From Neobacillus mesonae (GTDB lineage Bacteria > Bacillota > Bacilli > Bacillales > Cytobacillaceae): a stretch of DNA of 57,748 nucleotides. Of this stretch, positions 17,693 through 26,414 are shown piece by piece. Below the pieces are notes generated by a model that searched no databases, had not been told where the DNA came from, and saw only the letters and a program-made list of their open reading frames with translations. The stretch lies in NCBI RefSeq assembly GCF_023715155.1, contig NZ_JAMBNQ010000033.1, positions 1 to 57,748 on the forward strand, read 5' to 3'. A program made the position numbers and the translations under genes. Position 1 is the first letter of the stretch; each line of letters opens with the position of its first letter.

Positions 17693-18019
17693 CTATTTTT
17701 CTTCTGCTAAAGTTTTCAAATCCTTAAACTTTTTCAGAGTCAAAAGCTCTGTATTGTGAGACTTTAATATCTCATGTAAGGCTTCCTTTGGCGAAACAAC
17801 CCTCCCATAATCTTTTTCTCCTTGCCATTGTGTACCGTAAATAAGTACATACCTGCCATCTTTTAGCTTAGTGATACCCAAATGCCTTCCTACTCCACCA
17901 TTTGTCCAATTGTGACCATCCCAATAATCAAGGATTTCATTGTATTTAACCCTTGTTACTACTTTGGAATGGAATTCGTCTTCGAACACATTGATTCGAT
18001 ATAAAGTTGTCATATTCAC
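17693..18019 (-). CDS. Hypothetical protein, 106-108 residues
   Basis: A soluble protein with no signal peptide or membrane segment. It starts from GTG 18019 or the ATG two codons later (MTTLYRINVFEDEF), both behind AAAGGAA. Features include YWDGHNWTNGGVGRHLG and YGTQWQGEKDYGRVVSPKEAL, suggesting a small mixed alpha/beta fold. I do not recognise the family. It stands alone between two long non-coding regions. Confidence 0.6.
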   Translation of the reverse strand: MNMTTLYRINVFEDEFHSKVVTRVKYNEILDYWDGHNWTNGGVGRHLGITKLKDGRYVLIYGTQWQGEKDYGRVVSPKEALHEILKSHNTELLTLKKFKDLKTLAEEK

Positions 18020-18149
18020 AACATTCCTTTCATTTTTTATTCATTATCATCATATCGTGTTGAGATTTATATCAATACTAAAAAAAGTTCGAGCTGGTTC
18101 TAGCTCAAAGAGTTTGACTGTAAATTTGATATTATTTGCTTGGTATGGG

Positions 18150-18480
18150 GAGCCTGTTCCTTATCCGAAGGTTTTTCCGGTATTTTTCCCGGCAGACCTT
18201 CGGTTTTTTTGTGTAAAATTCGTTGGGGTTCCAATTGTAGTCCAATCCCATTTTCAATCAAAATTCAATCCGAATCCAATCGTTTTTTTAATTCTATATT
18301 CCTCCAATCCTTTGTTCAGCAAGGGTTTAGTCCAACTCAAGTTCTTTTTCAGTTGGTTTCCTCACGCTATTGAATCGGTATCCTTTCTAGTGTTTTTTTC
18401 ACACGTTTTAAATCAAATGGCCCCTCACCATCTACTCCGTATTTATTCGAAAAGGAACGAAATTTTTTTATAAAAATCAT
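18150..18480. repeat. Interspersed repeat family B, copy 1
   Basis: Begins with the terminator-like hairpin CCGAAGGT..ACCTTCGG plus T7 (18163-18212), then GTCCAATCCCATTTTCAATC, AATCCAATCGTTTTTTT, CCTCCAATCCTTTGTTCAG, and TCCTCACGCTAT..GGTATCCTTTC. The same order of blocks recurs at 34555-34870 with about 80 percent similarity by eye. Open frames here (17940-18473) are chance shadows. Confidence 0.65.
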
Positions 18481-18870
18481 TGCGAAATCGGTACAATTTT
18501 GGGCGAAAATCGGGAAAAAGGCGGGAACGTAATTATTCTATAACAGAAAATGGAAGGTAATGTGAAGGGGGCGTGAGCCCTTGGGAGAGAAGGGCTTGAG
18601 GGTGATGTGAGGAAGGAGGGGCGTGGGAAGGTTAATTATTCGATTGGGGACATAGTAGATGGACTTGGATTTTCATAAATGAGGTAAATGGAGATAGGGA
18701 TTGTTTGTACCTGATGTTCAAAGTAATTGATAATGGGGATACTAACTAAAGAAATAAATGGACGGAGAAAAAAGAAACCCCCTCCTAAATTACTTAGGAA
18801 GATTTGTTTGATGGATCACACTGTATGTAATGCGTACTAGCACAACTATATAGTTGCTACTTTCTACTTC
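18481..18870. other. Non-coding stretch between repeat copies
   Basis: No gene seen. A G-rich segment GAGGGTGATGTGAGGAAGGAGGG (split: GAGGGTGATGTGAGG then AAGGAGGG) near 18597-18620 resembles the end of family A copies at 21110 and 31500. Confidence 0.5.
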
Positions 18871-19085
18871 CCCATGCTAAATAGTTGGTATCCGAACGGC
18901 AAAGGTATCGGGAAGGAGCAGCGGGCAACCCATATGTATTCAATCCTTAAACAATTAGTTGTTTTCATCACAAATCAATCAAAATTCAGGCTAGATTCCA
19001 TTAGCGGGTCCAGTTTTGTTTCTGTTGTTCAATAATTATATAATCCTTTGTCCAATAAGGATCCAATCATCTAAACTGCTTTTCT
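18871..19085. repeat. Interspersed repeat family A, copy 1
   Basis: Order of blocks: GCTAAATAGTTGGTATCCGA, ACGGCAAAGG, GAGCAGCGGGCA, ATGTATTCAATC, TCAATCAAAATTC, GCGGGTCC, and GTCCAATAAGGATCCAATC. The same order appears in copies near 20622, 31081 and 36815. Confidence 0.7.
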
Positions 19086-19260
19086 TTTCGTTTAAAATTC
19101 CTAATAAATAAAACCCAGAAGTCCTGCTCCATTAATTATGGAAGCATATTTGACAATAATAAAAGATGCAAGTAAAATAAAACGTATAATCAATATTTTG
19201 ATTGTGCAATCAATATTTTATTTGGATAAGTAATATGATTTAAAGGAGATGTTTTTAAAA

Positions 19261-19857
19261 ATGGGTGAATCTTTTATTGCGGAAGCACGAAGAGAGCAGA
19301 TTATTCAATCTTGTATTGACACACTTGAAGAAGTTGGTTATACAAAAGTGAGTTTAACTAAAATTGCCAAAAAGGCAAAGGTGAGCACAGGTTTAATTTC
19401 TTATCATTTTTCCGACAAGATGGATTTAATTAATCAAACTTTACTGTACTTGTTAGAAAAAAAATTGGATTTTATTAGTGGAAAAGTGGTTCAGGAGGAA
19501 ACACCTACTTCGCAATTAACTGCATATATTGAAGCGTGTTTGGCTTATCAAGTGGCTAACTTTAAATATAATATCGCATTAATTGAGATTGTCTTTAATG
19601 TTGAAAATGAAGAAGGAATTCCATTCTATAGAGCTGACAATGGGGAAGAAGACGAAGATCCAATATATACATTGCTCAAAGAGATTCTATTAGATGGGCA
19701 ACAAAAGAAGGAGTTTTCTAATCAGTTTGATGTTGAAATGATCTGTGTCCTGATTCAAGGAGCAATTGAGGAAAGTATGCTTAAACATAATAAAACCTTT
19801 AGTTTTGAGAAATATAAAAATGAATTAATTAAAATGGTGTTAAAAATAGTCATATAG
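19261..19857 (+). CDS. TetR/AcrR-family transcriptional regulator
   Basis: The N-terminal helix-turn-helix spans about residues 8-50: RREQIIQSCIDTLEEVGY, then TKIAKKAKVSTGLISYHFSDK, the standard TetR pattern. The C-terminal half is the variable ligand and dimer domain. An ATG at 19249 sits directly on the AAAGGAG ribosome site, so the ATG at 19261 (MGESFIAEARREQ) is the start; 198 residues. It is followed 60 bases later by the yqeB-like gene, which may be its target. Ligand unknown. Confidence 0.88.
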   Translation: MGESFIAEARREQIIQSCIDTLEEVGYTKVSLTKIAKKAKVSTGLISYHFSDKMDLINQTLLYLLEKKLDFISGKVVQEETPTSQLTAYIEACLAYQVANFKYNIALIEIVFNVENEEGIPFYRADNGEEDEDPIYTLLKEILLDGQQKKEFSNQFDVEMICVLIQGAIEESMLKHNKTFSFEKYKNELIKMVLKIVI

Positions 19858-19919
19858 CACTAATTTAGGAAATAGAATCATCTATTAAAAAAAATAGAAT
19901 GAAGGAGTAAAAAAATAAT

Positions 19920-20594
19920 ATGAAAGATACATCCACAATTGGTATGGGTTTCTTGGAAAAGCTCTTTGCTGTTTTATTTCCTATTGTGTTAGGAACGATT
20001 GGTTGGTTTCTTCCAAGATTATTGGATTTCATCATAAAAATTCCGCTTTTTAATGATTCAAAGGTCATTGTACTCTTGGAGTCACTTGACCCTTTTTGGA
20101 CTTCTATTGTCTTGATGATTATAGGTGCGATTATAGGGGTTCTTTTGTCATTAACAGTCTATAGTGAAGCCTTGAAAGTGAGTATTAGTGATACAGAAAT
20201 TTTGATTAATAAAGATGATAAAGAAAATAGAATTAACAGTTCAGACGTAAAAGAAATCTTTATGGAGGATCAAACAGTTATCATTACAGGTAATAAAGGA
20301 CAAGAATTATTGAGAGAAAAGACAGACATAAAAAAAGGAATCATACGAGAAAAATTCCTGAATCATCACTATCATTGGAGTGAACAGGATTCATATGCTG
20401 ATCAATACAAACGCTGGACACTTGAAGATCATACAGTAGGAGATAATGTCTATGCCATCTTATATGAACGTCGGAATGCAATTAGAGAAGGAGATAAGAA
20501 AAAAATAAAACATTTAAGAATGGACTTAAATGAACTTGGAATTGTTGTGAAAGATGAGGGAGAGGTTCAATATATACGAAATTTTCATGACTAA
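19920..20594 (+). CDS. yqeB: YqeB-like membrane protein
   Basis: 224 residues with two N-terminal membrane segments (LFAVLFPIVLGTIGWFLP, about 15-32, and IVLMIIGAIIGVLLSLTVY, about 61-80), followed by a cytoplasmic part with a PH-like beta region (VSISDTEILINKDDKENRI..VKEIFMEDQTVIITG) and a charged helical tail. This order and length fit the poorly characterised YqeB family of Bacillus. A GAAGGAG ribosome site precedes ATG 19920. Function unknown; probable operon with the TetR gene. Confidence 0.65.
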   Translation: MKDTSTIGMGFLEKLFAVLFPIVLGTIGWFLPRLLDFIIKIPLFNDSKVIVLLESLDPFWTSIVLMIIGAIIGVLLSLTVYSEALKVSISDTEILINKDDKENRINSSDVKEIFMEDQTVIITGNKGQELLREKTDIKKGIIREKFLNHHYHWSEQDSYADQYKRWTLEDHTVGDNVYAILYERRNAIREGDKKKIKHLRMDLNELGIVVKDEGEVQYIRNFHD

Positions 20595-20621
20595 CTTGTC
20601 TCCAATGCCTTAAAGTCGGTA

Positions 20622-21175
20622 CCTACTGCTAAATAGTTGGAATCCGAACGGCAAAGGAAGCTGGAAGAGCAGCGGGCAGACTATTATGTATTCAATTGTT
20701 ATTCAACCGGTTTTTTCAATAAAAAATTAATATCAATTCGGGGCGGGTCCAATAGGATTTTGCCCCTTTTTTTTCCAAAATCGGGAGAAAGTCCAATTAA
20801 TCCCTTGTCGTAACTGAATTCAATAGGTATCCAATCCCTTTTCAATTACTATGCCCACCACATAAATCCAACGAATTTTATTCATCTTTATTCGCCTTTT
20901 TTTTCCGTCCGTTATGTCCTAAAATTGCTACATTTCCCATCTTTTCTTCTGATTCATTCCTCCATTACGGGAAGAACTTTTAACATTAGTAGAATATTCG
21001 ATACAATCCAGAGCCAAAAAGTGAGGTGGAAATCGGGGGTTTTGGGGAAGAACTTAATAACAGATTGGAAAGAAGAGAAAAGAAGTTGCCCCTTAGATCA
21101 GCATGGGTTTGAGGGTGATTTGGGCAGGGAAGGACTTTTTAACAGGGGAATAATAATATCTGTAAATACATTGTG
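20622..21175. repeat. Interspersed repeat family A, copy 2 (long form)
   Basis: Starts ACTGCTAAATAGTTGGAATC, continues AACGGCAAAGGAAGCTGG, GAGCAGCGGGCAG, TTCAACCGGTTTTTTCAATA, GGGGCGGGTCCAATAGG, then CATTACGGGAAGAACTTTTA, CGATACAATCCAGA and a G-rich GGGTTTGAGGGTGATTTGGG end. Blocks and order match copy 3 (31081-31560). The frame at 20925-21179 is a shadow of this repeat. Confidence 0.7.
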
Positions 21176-21236
21176 TTGACATTGTAAACACAAGAATGCT
21201 ATGATTAGTCTATTATTTTAAGGAGGCAAAATTTTA

Positions 21237-21644
21237 ATGGATACGAATTTGCACATACGTATATCAAAAGAACTAAAGGAGAATTTCCAACAGATTGCTA
21301 AAGAAAATAATAAAGATACTTCATCCCTTGTACGTGACTGGATTTCCAACTATGTAGCTGAACATCAGAAATCGGATGAAGATATAGCTGCTGAACTATA
21401 TAAGGCAGGGTACCAATTACAACAATCACTAGGGGGAAGGGAGGAAGTTAGTAAGGAGTTTGTAAAACAATTGCAGGAATACGCCTTAACGAATCAAAAA
21501 GAATTCACCCAGTTAATCCTAACCACTTACTTGGACCTTGATTTAACAATTCCCTCAGTTGTCTCAAAAGCGTACAATAAGTATGCATTTTCTCAGATGT
21601 TTTTATTTGGATTAATAGGAGATAAACCAAAGGGGAAAGTCTGA
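21237..21644 (+). CDS. Ribbon-helix-helix-type DNA-binding protein, unknown
   Basis: 135 residues. The start [20 protein letters not shown], then [15 protein letters not shown], is an RHH (Arc/MetJ/CopG) strand-helix-helix pattern. The C-terminal part ([20 protein letters not shown], then [12 protein letters not shown]) is helical and unfamiliar. TTAAGGAGG precedes ATG 21237, and a TTGACA..TATGAT-like promoter is visible at 21176-21203. A toxin-antitoxin or plasmid-type regulator is possible, but no partner is present: the next ORF is a resistance-gene fragment that abuts it after 10 bases. Confidence 0.6.
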   Translation: MDTNLHIRISKELKENFQQIAKENNKDTSSLVRDWISNYVAEHQKSDEDIAAELYKAGYQLQQSLGGREEVSKEFVKQLQEYALTNQKEFTQLILTTYLDLDLTIPSVVSKAYNKYAFSQMFLFGLIGDKPKGKV

Positions 21645-21654
21645 ATTAAAGAAA

Positions 21655-22140
21655 GTGTTTGTGATTGATGGACTCATTGATACACCAGAGGAAGTAAAAC
21701 AAATCATGAAAGACCGAATGGATGCTGTTAAGGAGAAATTTGGGGTGGGAGAAGAGTTATGGAATAGATGGCGGTCGTGGTTGAATGATGAAGAAATATG
21801 GCCAAAAGAAACCGGACTGATTCATGGAGATTTGCACCCAGGACATATCCTCGTTGAAAGTTCAGGAAATGTAACGGGGTTAATTGATTGGACAGAAGCA
21901 AAGGTAGCTGATATTTCCACTGATTTCGTTGGCCATTACAGAGTATTTGGTGAAGAAGGTCTTGATACACTTATCAAGTCTTACAAAGAAGCTGGAGGGT
22001 ATCATTGGCCTAAGATGAGGGAACATATTATTGAATTAAATGCTGCTTACCCTGTTGGAATTGCCGAATTTGCCTTAATATCTGGGATGGATGAATATAT
22101 TCAGATGGCAAATAAAGAATTAGGTTTAGCTGGAATGTAA
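21655..22140 (+). pseudogene. C-terminal half of a macrolide 2'-phosphotransferase (Mph)
   Basis: About 160 residues matching the second half of Mph kinases of roughly 300 residues. The catalytic and metal-binding parts are present: [15 protein letters not shown] (Brenner motif HGDxHxGH) and [17 protein letters not shown], followed by the C-terminal helical domain. The N-terminal nucleotide-binding lobe is missing; the reading frame upstream runs into the end of the RHH gene without a start codon or ribosome site. It is therefore a truncated gene left by a deletion or recombination at about 21645, presumably inactive. Confidence 0.8.
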
Positions 22141-22257
22141 TTTGAAATTACATTAAGTAGCGGGTAGTGGACGCAGGGACATGGGGACAGGACTCGGATT
22201 AGTTATTGCCAAAAGTTTAATGGTAAAAATGAATATGAAGATGAGGTGTCATTAATT

Positions 22258-22680
22258 ATGAAACCAAGAATCACAGTAATCACATTAGGTGTAGATGATT
22301 TGGAAAAAGCATTAGAATTCTACCGTGATGGATTGGGACTACCCACAGAAGGTATTGTAGGTAAAGAATTTGAGCATGGAGCAGTAGCCTTTTTTGAACT
22401 ACAATCAGGTTTGAAACTTGCTATTTGGAAACGAGAAGATATTGCATATGAGGCAAAAGTTACACAGGCTCCAGCAAGTCCTACTGAATTTACAATTGGT
22501 CACAATGTAAATAGTAAAGAAGAAGTAGATAAGGTATTAGAACAAGCCGAAAAAGCGGGTGCAACAATAACGGACCCTGCACACAACACTTTTTGGGGTG
22601 GATATTCCGGTCACTTTCAGGATCCGGATGGGCATTTGTGGGAAGTAGTCTGGAACCCAGCTTGGGAGATAGAGGAATAG
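22258..22680 (+). CDS. VOC-superfamily (glyoxalase/bleomycin-resistance-like) protein
   Basis: 140 residues with the paired beta-alpha-beta-beta-beta modules of the VOC fold. The first module is ITVITLGVDDLEKALEFYRD, the second ends GYSGHFQDPDGHLWEVVWNP, with His/Glu metal ligands (H in GHFQDPDGH, E in WEVVWNP). The ATG at 22258 has GAGGTG nine bases upstream. VOC members include glyoxalases, dioxygenases and antibiotic-inactivating or drug-binding proteins, so the role is not fixed; the resistance-gene neighbourhood only hints at one. Confidence 0.8.
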   Translation: MKPRITVITLGVDDLEKALEFYRDGLGLPTEGIVGKEFEHGAVAFFELQSGLKLAIWKREDIAYEAKVTQAPASPTEFTIGHNVNSKEEVDKVLEQAEKAGATITDPAHNTFWGGYSGHFQDPDGHLWEVVWNPAWEIEE

Positions 22681-22721
22681 ACATGTGTTAAGGAAAGAGT
22701 ATTATAGGGGATGTTTAAATT

Positions 22722-23452
22722 ATGAAACAAAACAAATATGATGATGCTGTGTTTTTTTCTGAATATGAAAAAATGCCAAGATCAGTTAAAGGGCTTGAAG
22801 GTGCAGGAGAATGGCCGGTTTTAAAATCCTTATTTCCAGAGTTGAAAAATAAGAGTGTACTTGACTTGGGGTGCGGATTCGGTTGGCATTGTCGATACGC
22901 ACGTGAACACTAAGCAAGTTCGGTAATTGGAGTAGATATATCCGAAAAATGCTTGAAACAGCCCGTGAAAAAACAGATGATCCTTTAATTACGTATATTA
23001 AAATGCCAATTGAAGACATCAATTTTTCGGACGCACAATTTGACGTAGTGATCAGTTCTTTAGCTTTTCACTATATTAAATCGTTTGATACTATTTGCGA
23101 AATAGTTTATCAATATTTAAAACCTGGAGGTTCTTTTATTTTTTCCGTGGAACATCCGATTTTTACTTCTCGGGACGAACAAGATTGGTATTATGATGAT
23201 CAAGGAAATCGCCTTCATTGGCCAGTGGATAATTACCAATCAGAAGAGGTACGTAATACAACTTTTCTAACCGAGAATGTGATCAAATATCACCGTACAA
23301 TTTCTACTTATATTAATGATTTAATTCATATAGGTTTTAAAATAAAAGCGGTTAAGGAACCTATGGCTACGGAAGAAATGGTAAGGAATGATCCAGGGAT
23401 GAAAGATGAAAACAGAAGACCCATGTTTTTAATCATTTCAGTAGAAAAGTAA
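22722..23452 (+). pseudogene. Class I SAM-dependent methyltransferase, broken by a stop and a frameshift
   Basis: The first part (22722-22913) reads YDDAVFFSEYEKMPRSVKG, then VLDLGCGFGWHCRYAREH, the SAM-binding motif I, and meets TAA at 22911. The same frame then continues ASSVIGVDISEK, the normal motif II, before a one-base loss in the A5 run near 22945-22949 shifts it into the frame of MLETAREKTDDPL that runs to 23452 (PGGSFIFSVEHPIF, motif region). Restoring one A and the stop codon gives a typical methyltransferase of about 243 residues. Either a decayed gene or two sequencing errors. Confidence 0.85.
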
Positions 23453-23569
23453 TAGTAATAGTTTGCTAAATAAAAAGTACACAAATAGAAATCTGAGAAC
23501 AGTAATTTTCTGAGATTTCTTCGTATACGGCACATAAACTACTTTTCAACAAATTGGAGGATTAATACA

Positions 23570-24427
23570 ATGAGAAGTGAACAAGAAATGATGAATTTGC
23601 TCATTAGTTTTGCTAAGAACGATAATCGAATTCGCTTGGTAACTTTGGAAGGTTCACGTGCAAACAAAAACATTCCCCGTGATTCATTGCAGGATTATGA
23701 TATTTCTTATTTTGTAACAGATATGGATTCCTTCAAAAAGAATGATGAATGGCTGAATGTTTTTGGGAAACGTTTGATAATGCAAAAACCGGAAGACATG
23801 GAGCTTTTTCCGCCGGAGTTAGGGAATTGGTTTTCCTACCTTATGCTATTTGAAGATGGCAATAGAATTGACTTAACACTTATTCCGATAAACGAAGTAG
23901 ATGATTACTTTTCTAATAGTGATGGGCTAGTAGAAGTCCTACTTGATAAGGGTGGTCTTGTCAAAAATAAAGTGGTCGCAAATGATCGAAAGTATTGGAT
24001 TAAAAAGCCCACAGCAAGAGAATTTGATGATTGCTGCAATGAATTTTGGTGGGTTTCTACATATGTAGTAAAGGGATTGGCTAGAAAAGAAATTCTATTT
24101 GCAATTGACCATTTGAACGAGATAGTACGGCCTAATCTGTTAAGAATGATGTCTTGGCAAATAGGATTAGAGCAAGGGTTTACCTTTAGTGTAGGGAAAA
24201 ACTATAAATTTATTGAACAGTATTTACCGAAAGATGATCGGGAAACATTACTCACAACTTATTCTGAGAGTAGCTACTCAAACATGTGGAAGTCTTTATT
24301 TACTTGTTATGAGTTATTTAGAAAATACTCTAAATCTGTGGCAGAAAGTCTTGGATATAAGTATCCAGATTATGACGAGGCCATCACGAAGTATACGCAA
24401 AACATTTATCAGTCATTGAATGAGTAA
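23570..24427 (+). CDS. Aminoglycoside 6-adenylyltransferase, ANT(6) family
   Basis: Inactivates streptomycin by transferring AMP from ATP to the 6-position. The nucleotidyltransferase core is visible: LEGSRANKNIPRDSLQDYDI (GSR then D-x-D motif, residues 25-45) and a third acidic residue in GNRIDLTLI. Then come family blocks KDDREWLIKKPT-like DRKYWIKKPTAREFDDCCNE and the helical C-terminal domain. 285 residues, full length for AadK/AadE-type enzymes. TTGGAGGA precedes ATG 23570. A chromosomal AadK-like role and an acquired AadE-like role cannot be told apart here. Confidence 0.9.
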   Translation: MRSEQEMMNLLISFAKNDNRIRLVTLEGSRANKNIPRDSLQDYDISYFVTDMDSFKKNDEWLNVFGKRLIMQKPEDMELFPPELGNWFSYLMLFEDGNRIDLTLIPINEVDDYFSNSDGLVEVLLDKGGLVKNKVVANDRKYWIKKPTAREFDDCCNEFWWVSTYVVKGLARKEILFAIDHLNEIVRPNLLRMMSWQIGLEQGFTFSVGKNYKFIEQYLPKDDRETLLTTYSESSYSNMWKSLFTCYELFRKYSKSVAESLGYKYPDYDEAITKYTQNIYQSLNE

Positions 24428-24489
24428 TAAAGGTCAAATAAAGGTGAGCTAATCAGAACTAGGTAAAGATGGGGTTTGAATATAATTAA

Positions 24490-24517
24490 GAAAAGGAGTC
24501 ACCAAAGCAACTCCTTA
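24490..24517 (-). terminator. Terminator between ANT(6) and catA
   Basis: AAGGAGT and ACTCCTT pair; on the minus strand TTTTCTT follows, so it probably ends the catA transcript. Confidence 0.55.
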
Positions 24518-24547
24518 ACTAAATTTATTAAGCTACATCATCAATAC

Positions 24548-25198
24548 TTATGTGAGCCAATCAAGGCAGTTATTAGAAAGTTGCTGTAGTTCCTCTATAA
24601 AAATACTCGCATGAAATCCATCACAAACCGCATGATGTACCTGTAAAGAAATAGGCAATAATATTTTATCTTCCTGATTACAGTATTTTCCGCCAGTAAT
24701 TATTGGTAATAAGTAGTTATGATTATTATTTACGCTTAGGTTGAAGCCAGTAAAACTAACCCATGGAATACTAGATATAGGAAAGGTATTCTCTGGTACA
24801 TTTTCTTTTGTGAAAAATCCTTTAACCTCTGAATATTGTTTCATATCGTCTTGATAGTTTTTATAGAAGACACGAAATTCATCAGAGAATTCGGTCCATA
24901 TGCTTGAGAATGATTTGTTATCATTATGGAAGATTGTATAGCTAGGCAACATACTTTCCCAATAACCCAGAGTACCATCATCTTTTAAGCAAGTTCTAAA
25001 TTCTTTATGAGAATTTACTATTCTAGTGACCATGTAAATAAAGGATGGATATAGCTTTATCCCTTTGTTCCTGAGCTGTTCCAATAACGTTGTAATATCT
25101 ATATTTGCTGTAATACTAAATGTGCACTTCTGATTTAAGTAATGCTTGAAATACGGCAATCTATCCCATTTTTCTTTTTCAATTAGATTAAATTTCAT
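24548..25198 (-). CDS. cat: Chloramphenicol acetyltransferase, type A (CatA)
   Basis: Transfers acetyl from acetyl-CoA to the 3-hydroxyl of chloramphenicol. The catalytic motif is intact as QVHHAVCDGFHASIF (HHxxxDG, about residues 188-194), and the fold blocks FNLIEKEKWDRLPYFKHYL, CTFSITANIDIT and YPSFIYMVTRIVN are diagnostic of the trimeric CatA family. 216 residues, full length. It is the only gene of the cluster on the minus strand here and is controlled by the translational attenuator at 25199-25261, where its AGGAGG site is buried in a hairpin. Confidence 0.95.
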   Translation of the reverse strand: MKFNLIEKEKWDRLPYFKHYLNQKCTFSITANIDITTLLEQLRNKGIKLYPSFIYMVTRIVNSHKEFRTCLKDDGTLGYWESMLPSYTIFHNDNKSFSSIWTEFSDEFRVFYKNYQDDMKQYSEVKGFFTKENVPENTFPISSIPWVSFTGFNLSVNNNHNYLLPIITGGKYCNQEDKILLPISLQVHHAVCDGFHASIFIEELQQLSNNCLDWLT

Positions 25199-25202
25199 TT
25201 GA

Positions 25203-25243
25203 TTAGCCTCCTAAAAATGTGTTTTTGATTTTTAGGAGGCTAA
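25203..25243 (-). promoter_or_regulatory. catA translational attenuator hairpin
   Basis: Two perfect 16-base arms (25203-25218 and 25228-25243) pair as ATTAGCCTCC..../..GGAGGCTAAT-type sequence with a nine-base loop. The downstream arm on the minus strand contains the AGGAGG ribosome site of catA, eight bases before its ATG. The upstream arm overlaps the last codons of the leader peptide gene, so a ribosome stalled there would open the stem. Confidence 0.92.
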
Positions 25244-25261
25244 CTTGTCTGCTTTCACCAA
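25232..25261 (-). CDS. cat leader peptide MVKADKLAS
   Basis: Nine-codon ORF with a TTG start preceded by GAGGTGAGGG. Its sequence nearly repeats the known cat-86 leader start MVKTDKISS, whose first five residues cause chloramphenicol-dependent ribosome stalling at codon 6. Here MVKAD fills the same positions and the stop lies within the hairpin arm. Confidence 0.9.
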   Translation of the reverse strand: MVKADKLAS

Positions 25262-25426
25262 TACCCTCACCTCATAAATAATGCCTTAAATAAGATACTA
25301 AATCATTTGAAATTCATATTCAACCATTCTAATACGCATATGTATGGCTTTTTACAATAATTAAAGGGCAACCTCGAATTGTGTTATACTTTTTCCGTGT
25401 TGTAAGTTTTTACTGGAGGGGCTAGG

Positions 25427-26374
25427 ATGAATCAAGTAAAAAGTATATTAAAAGACTTTTATGACATAGAGATTAATGTTGTGTCGCCTCAGCGGGGTGG
25501 ATGGGCATCGCTCGCTTATAAAGTGTCAAATAAAAATCAAAGCTATTTTTTGAAGGTATATGAAAAAAGCAGAGCTTCCACACCGAAGTTGACTGCTCTG
25601 ATTGATCAATATGTTCCAATCTTGGTATGGCTTATAAAGAATAGCAATTTAAAAGGGAAAATCTCCGTTCCTATGATGACAAGTGAAAGAAAATATAAAT
25701 GTGAAGATGAGTATGGGATTTATTTGCTTTATGAATATATTGAGGGGGAAACGATTGGGGATCGAGATTTAACAGAGAATCAGGTTTATCAGCTTTCAAA
25801 GATCATAACAGAGCTTCATTCATATAGTGATAACATTCCAATTGGGACTGATGCTTTTATAGAAGATTTTGAGGTTCCATTTTTACCGATGTTGAGACAA
25901 ACATTGCAAAAAGGGAGAAATGATTTTCCGTCTGAGGTATGGGAATTGATCCATTCCTACATTCTACAATTAAATGATCTGATTTATACACTTGAGGAGC
26001 ATTCACAGAACTTGAAAAACTCAAAATTAAGAATGGCCTTATGTCATACAGATTTACACAATTGGAATTTAATGCAGTCGGGACAAGAGCTAATATTAAT
26101 TGATTGGGAAGGATTGAAACTAGCCCCGCCTGAAGCTGACTTGATGTTCTTAGATGATAAACCCTACTTTAATGAATTTTTAAGTATCTATCGGAAAACT
26201 CATCAAAACTTTTCAATTAATCCTGAAGCAATGACCTTTTATAAGGGAAAGAGACGATTGGGAGATATATGGGAATTTATGGAACAACTTTTATATGATA
26301 AACAAGGGGAACAAGAAAGAGTTATAACGATGAACTATTTACAGGAAGAGTTGAATGAAATAAGTAAATGGTAA
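25427..26374 (+). CDS. Aminoglycoside phosphotransferase (APH)-family kinase
   Basis: 315-residue kinase of the APH/choline-kinase fold. The N-lobe has SYFLKVYEK (the ATP-anchoring Lys) and LLYEYIEGETIG (hinge); the catalytic loop is ALCHTDLHNWNLM (HxDxxxxN) and the metal-binding motif is LILIDWEGL. The length and the YEYIEGETI hinge recall APH(9)/HMK-type kinases, but the substrate cannot be assigned. GGAGGGG precedes ATG 25427. It is the first of three closely spaced rightward genes (APH, methyltransferase, nucleotidyltransferase). Confidence 0.8.
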   Translation: MNQVKSILKDFYDIEINVVSPQRGGWASLAYKVSNKNQSYFLKVYEKSRASTPKLTALIDQYVPILVWLIKNSNLKGKISVPMMTSERKYKCEDEYGIYLLYEYIEGETIGDRDLTENQVYQLSKIITELHSYSDNIPIGTDAFIEDFEVPFLPMLRQTLQKGRNDFPSEVWELIHSYILQLNDLIYTLEEHSQNLKNSKLRMALCHTDLHNWNLMQSGQELILIDWEGLKLAPPEADLMFLDDKPYFNEFLSIYRKTHQNFSINPEAMTFYKGKRRLGDIWEFMEQLLYDKQGEQERVITMNYLQEELNEISKW

Positions 26375-26414
26375 GGTAAATCTATCCCATTGTTGAATAG
26401 GAGGGGGTGAACAT

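Noticed and set aside
17940..18473. 177-residue ORF opposite the hypothetical gene
   Set aside because: It overlaps a better-supported gene on the other strand and then runs through repeat family B. No ribosome site.
20925..21179. 84-residue ORF before the RHH gene
   Set aside because: It lies wholly in repeat family A and changes frame between copies.
21176..22140. Toxin-antitoxin pair (RHH gene plus following ORF)
   Set aside because: The following ORF is clearly the C-terminal half of a macrolide kinase and not a toxin.
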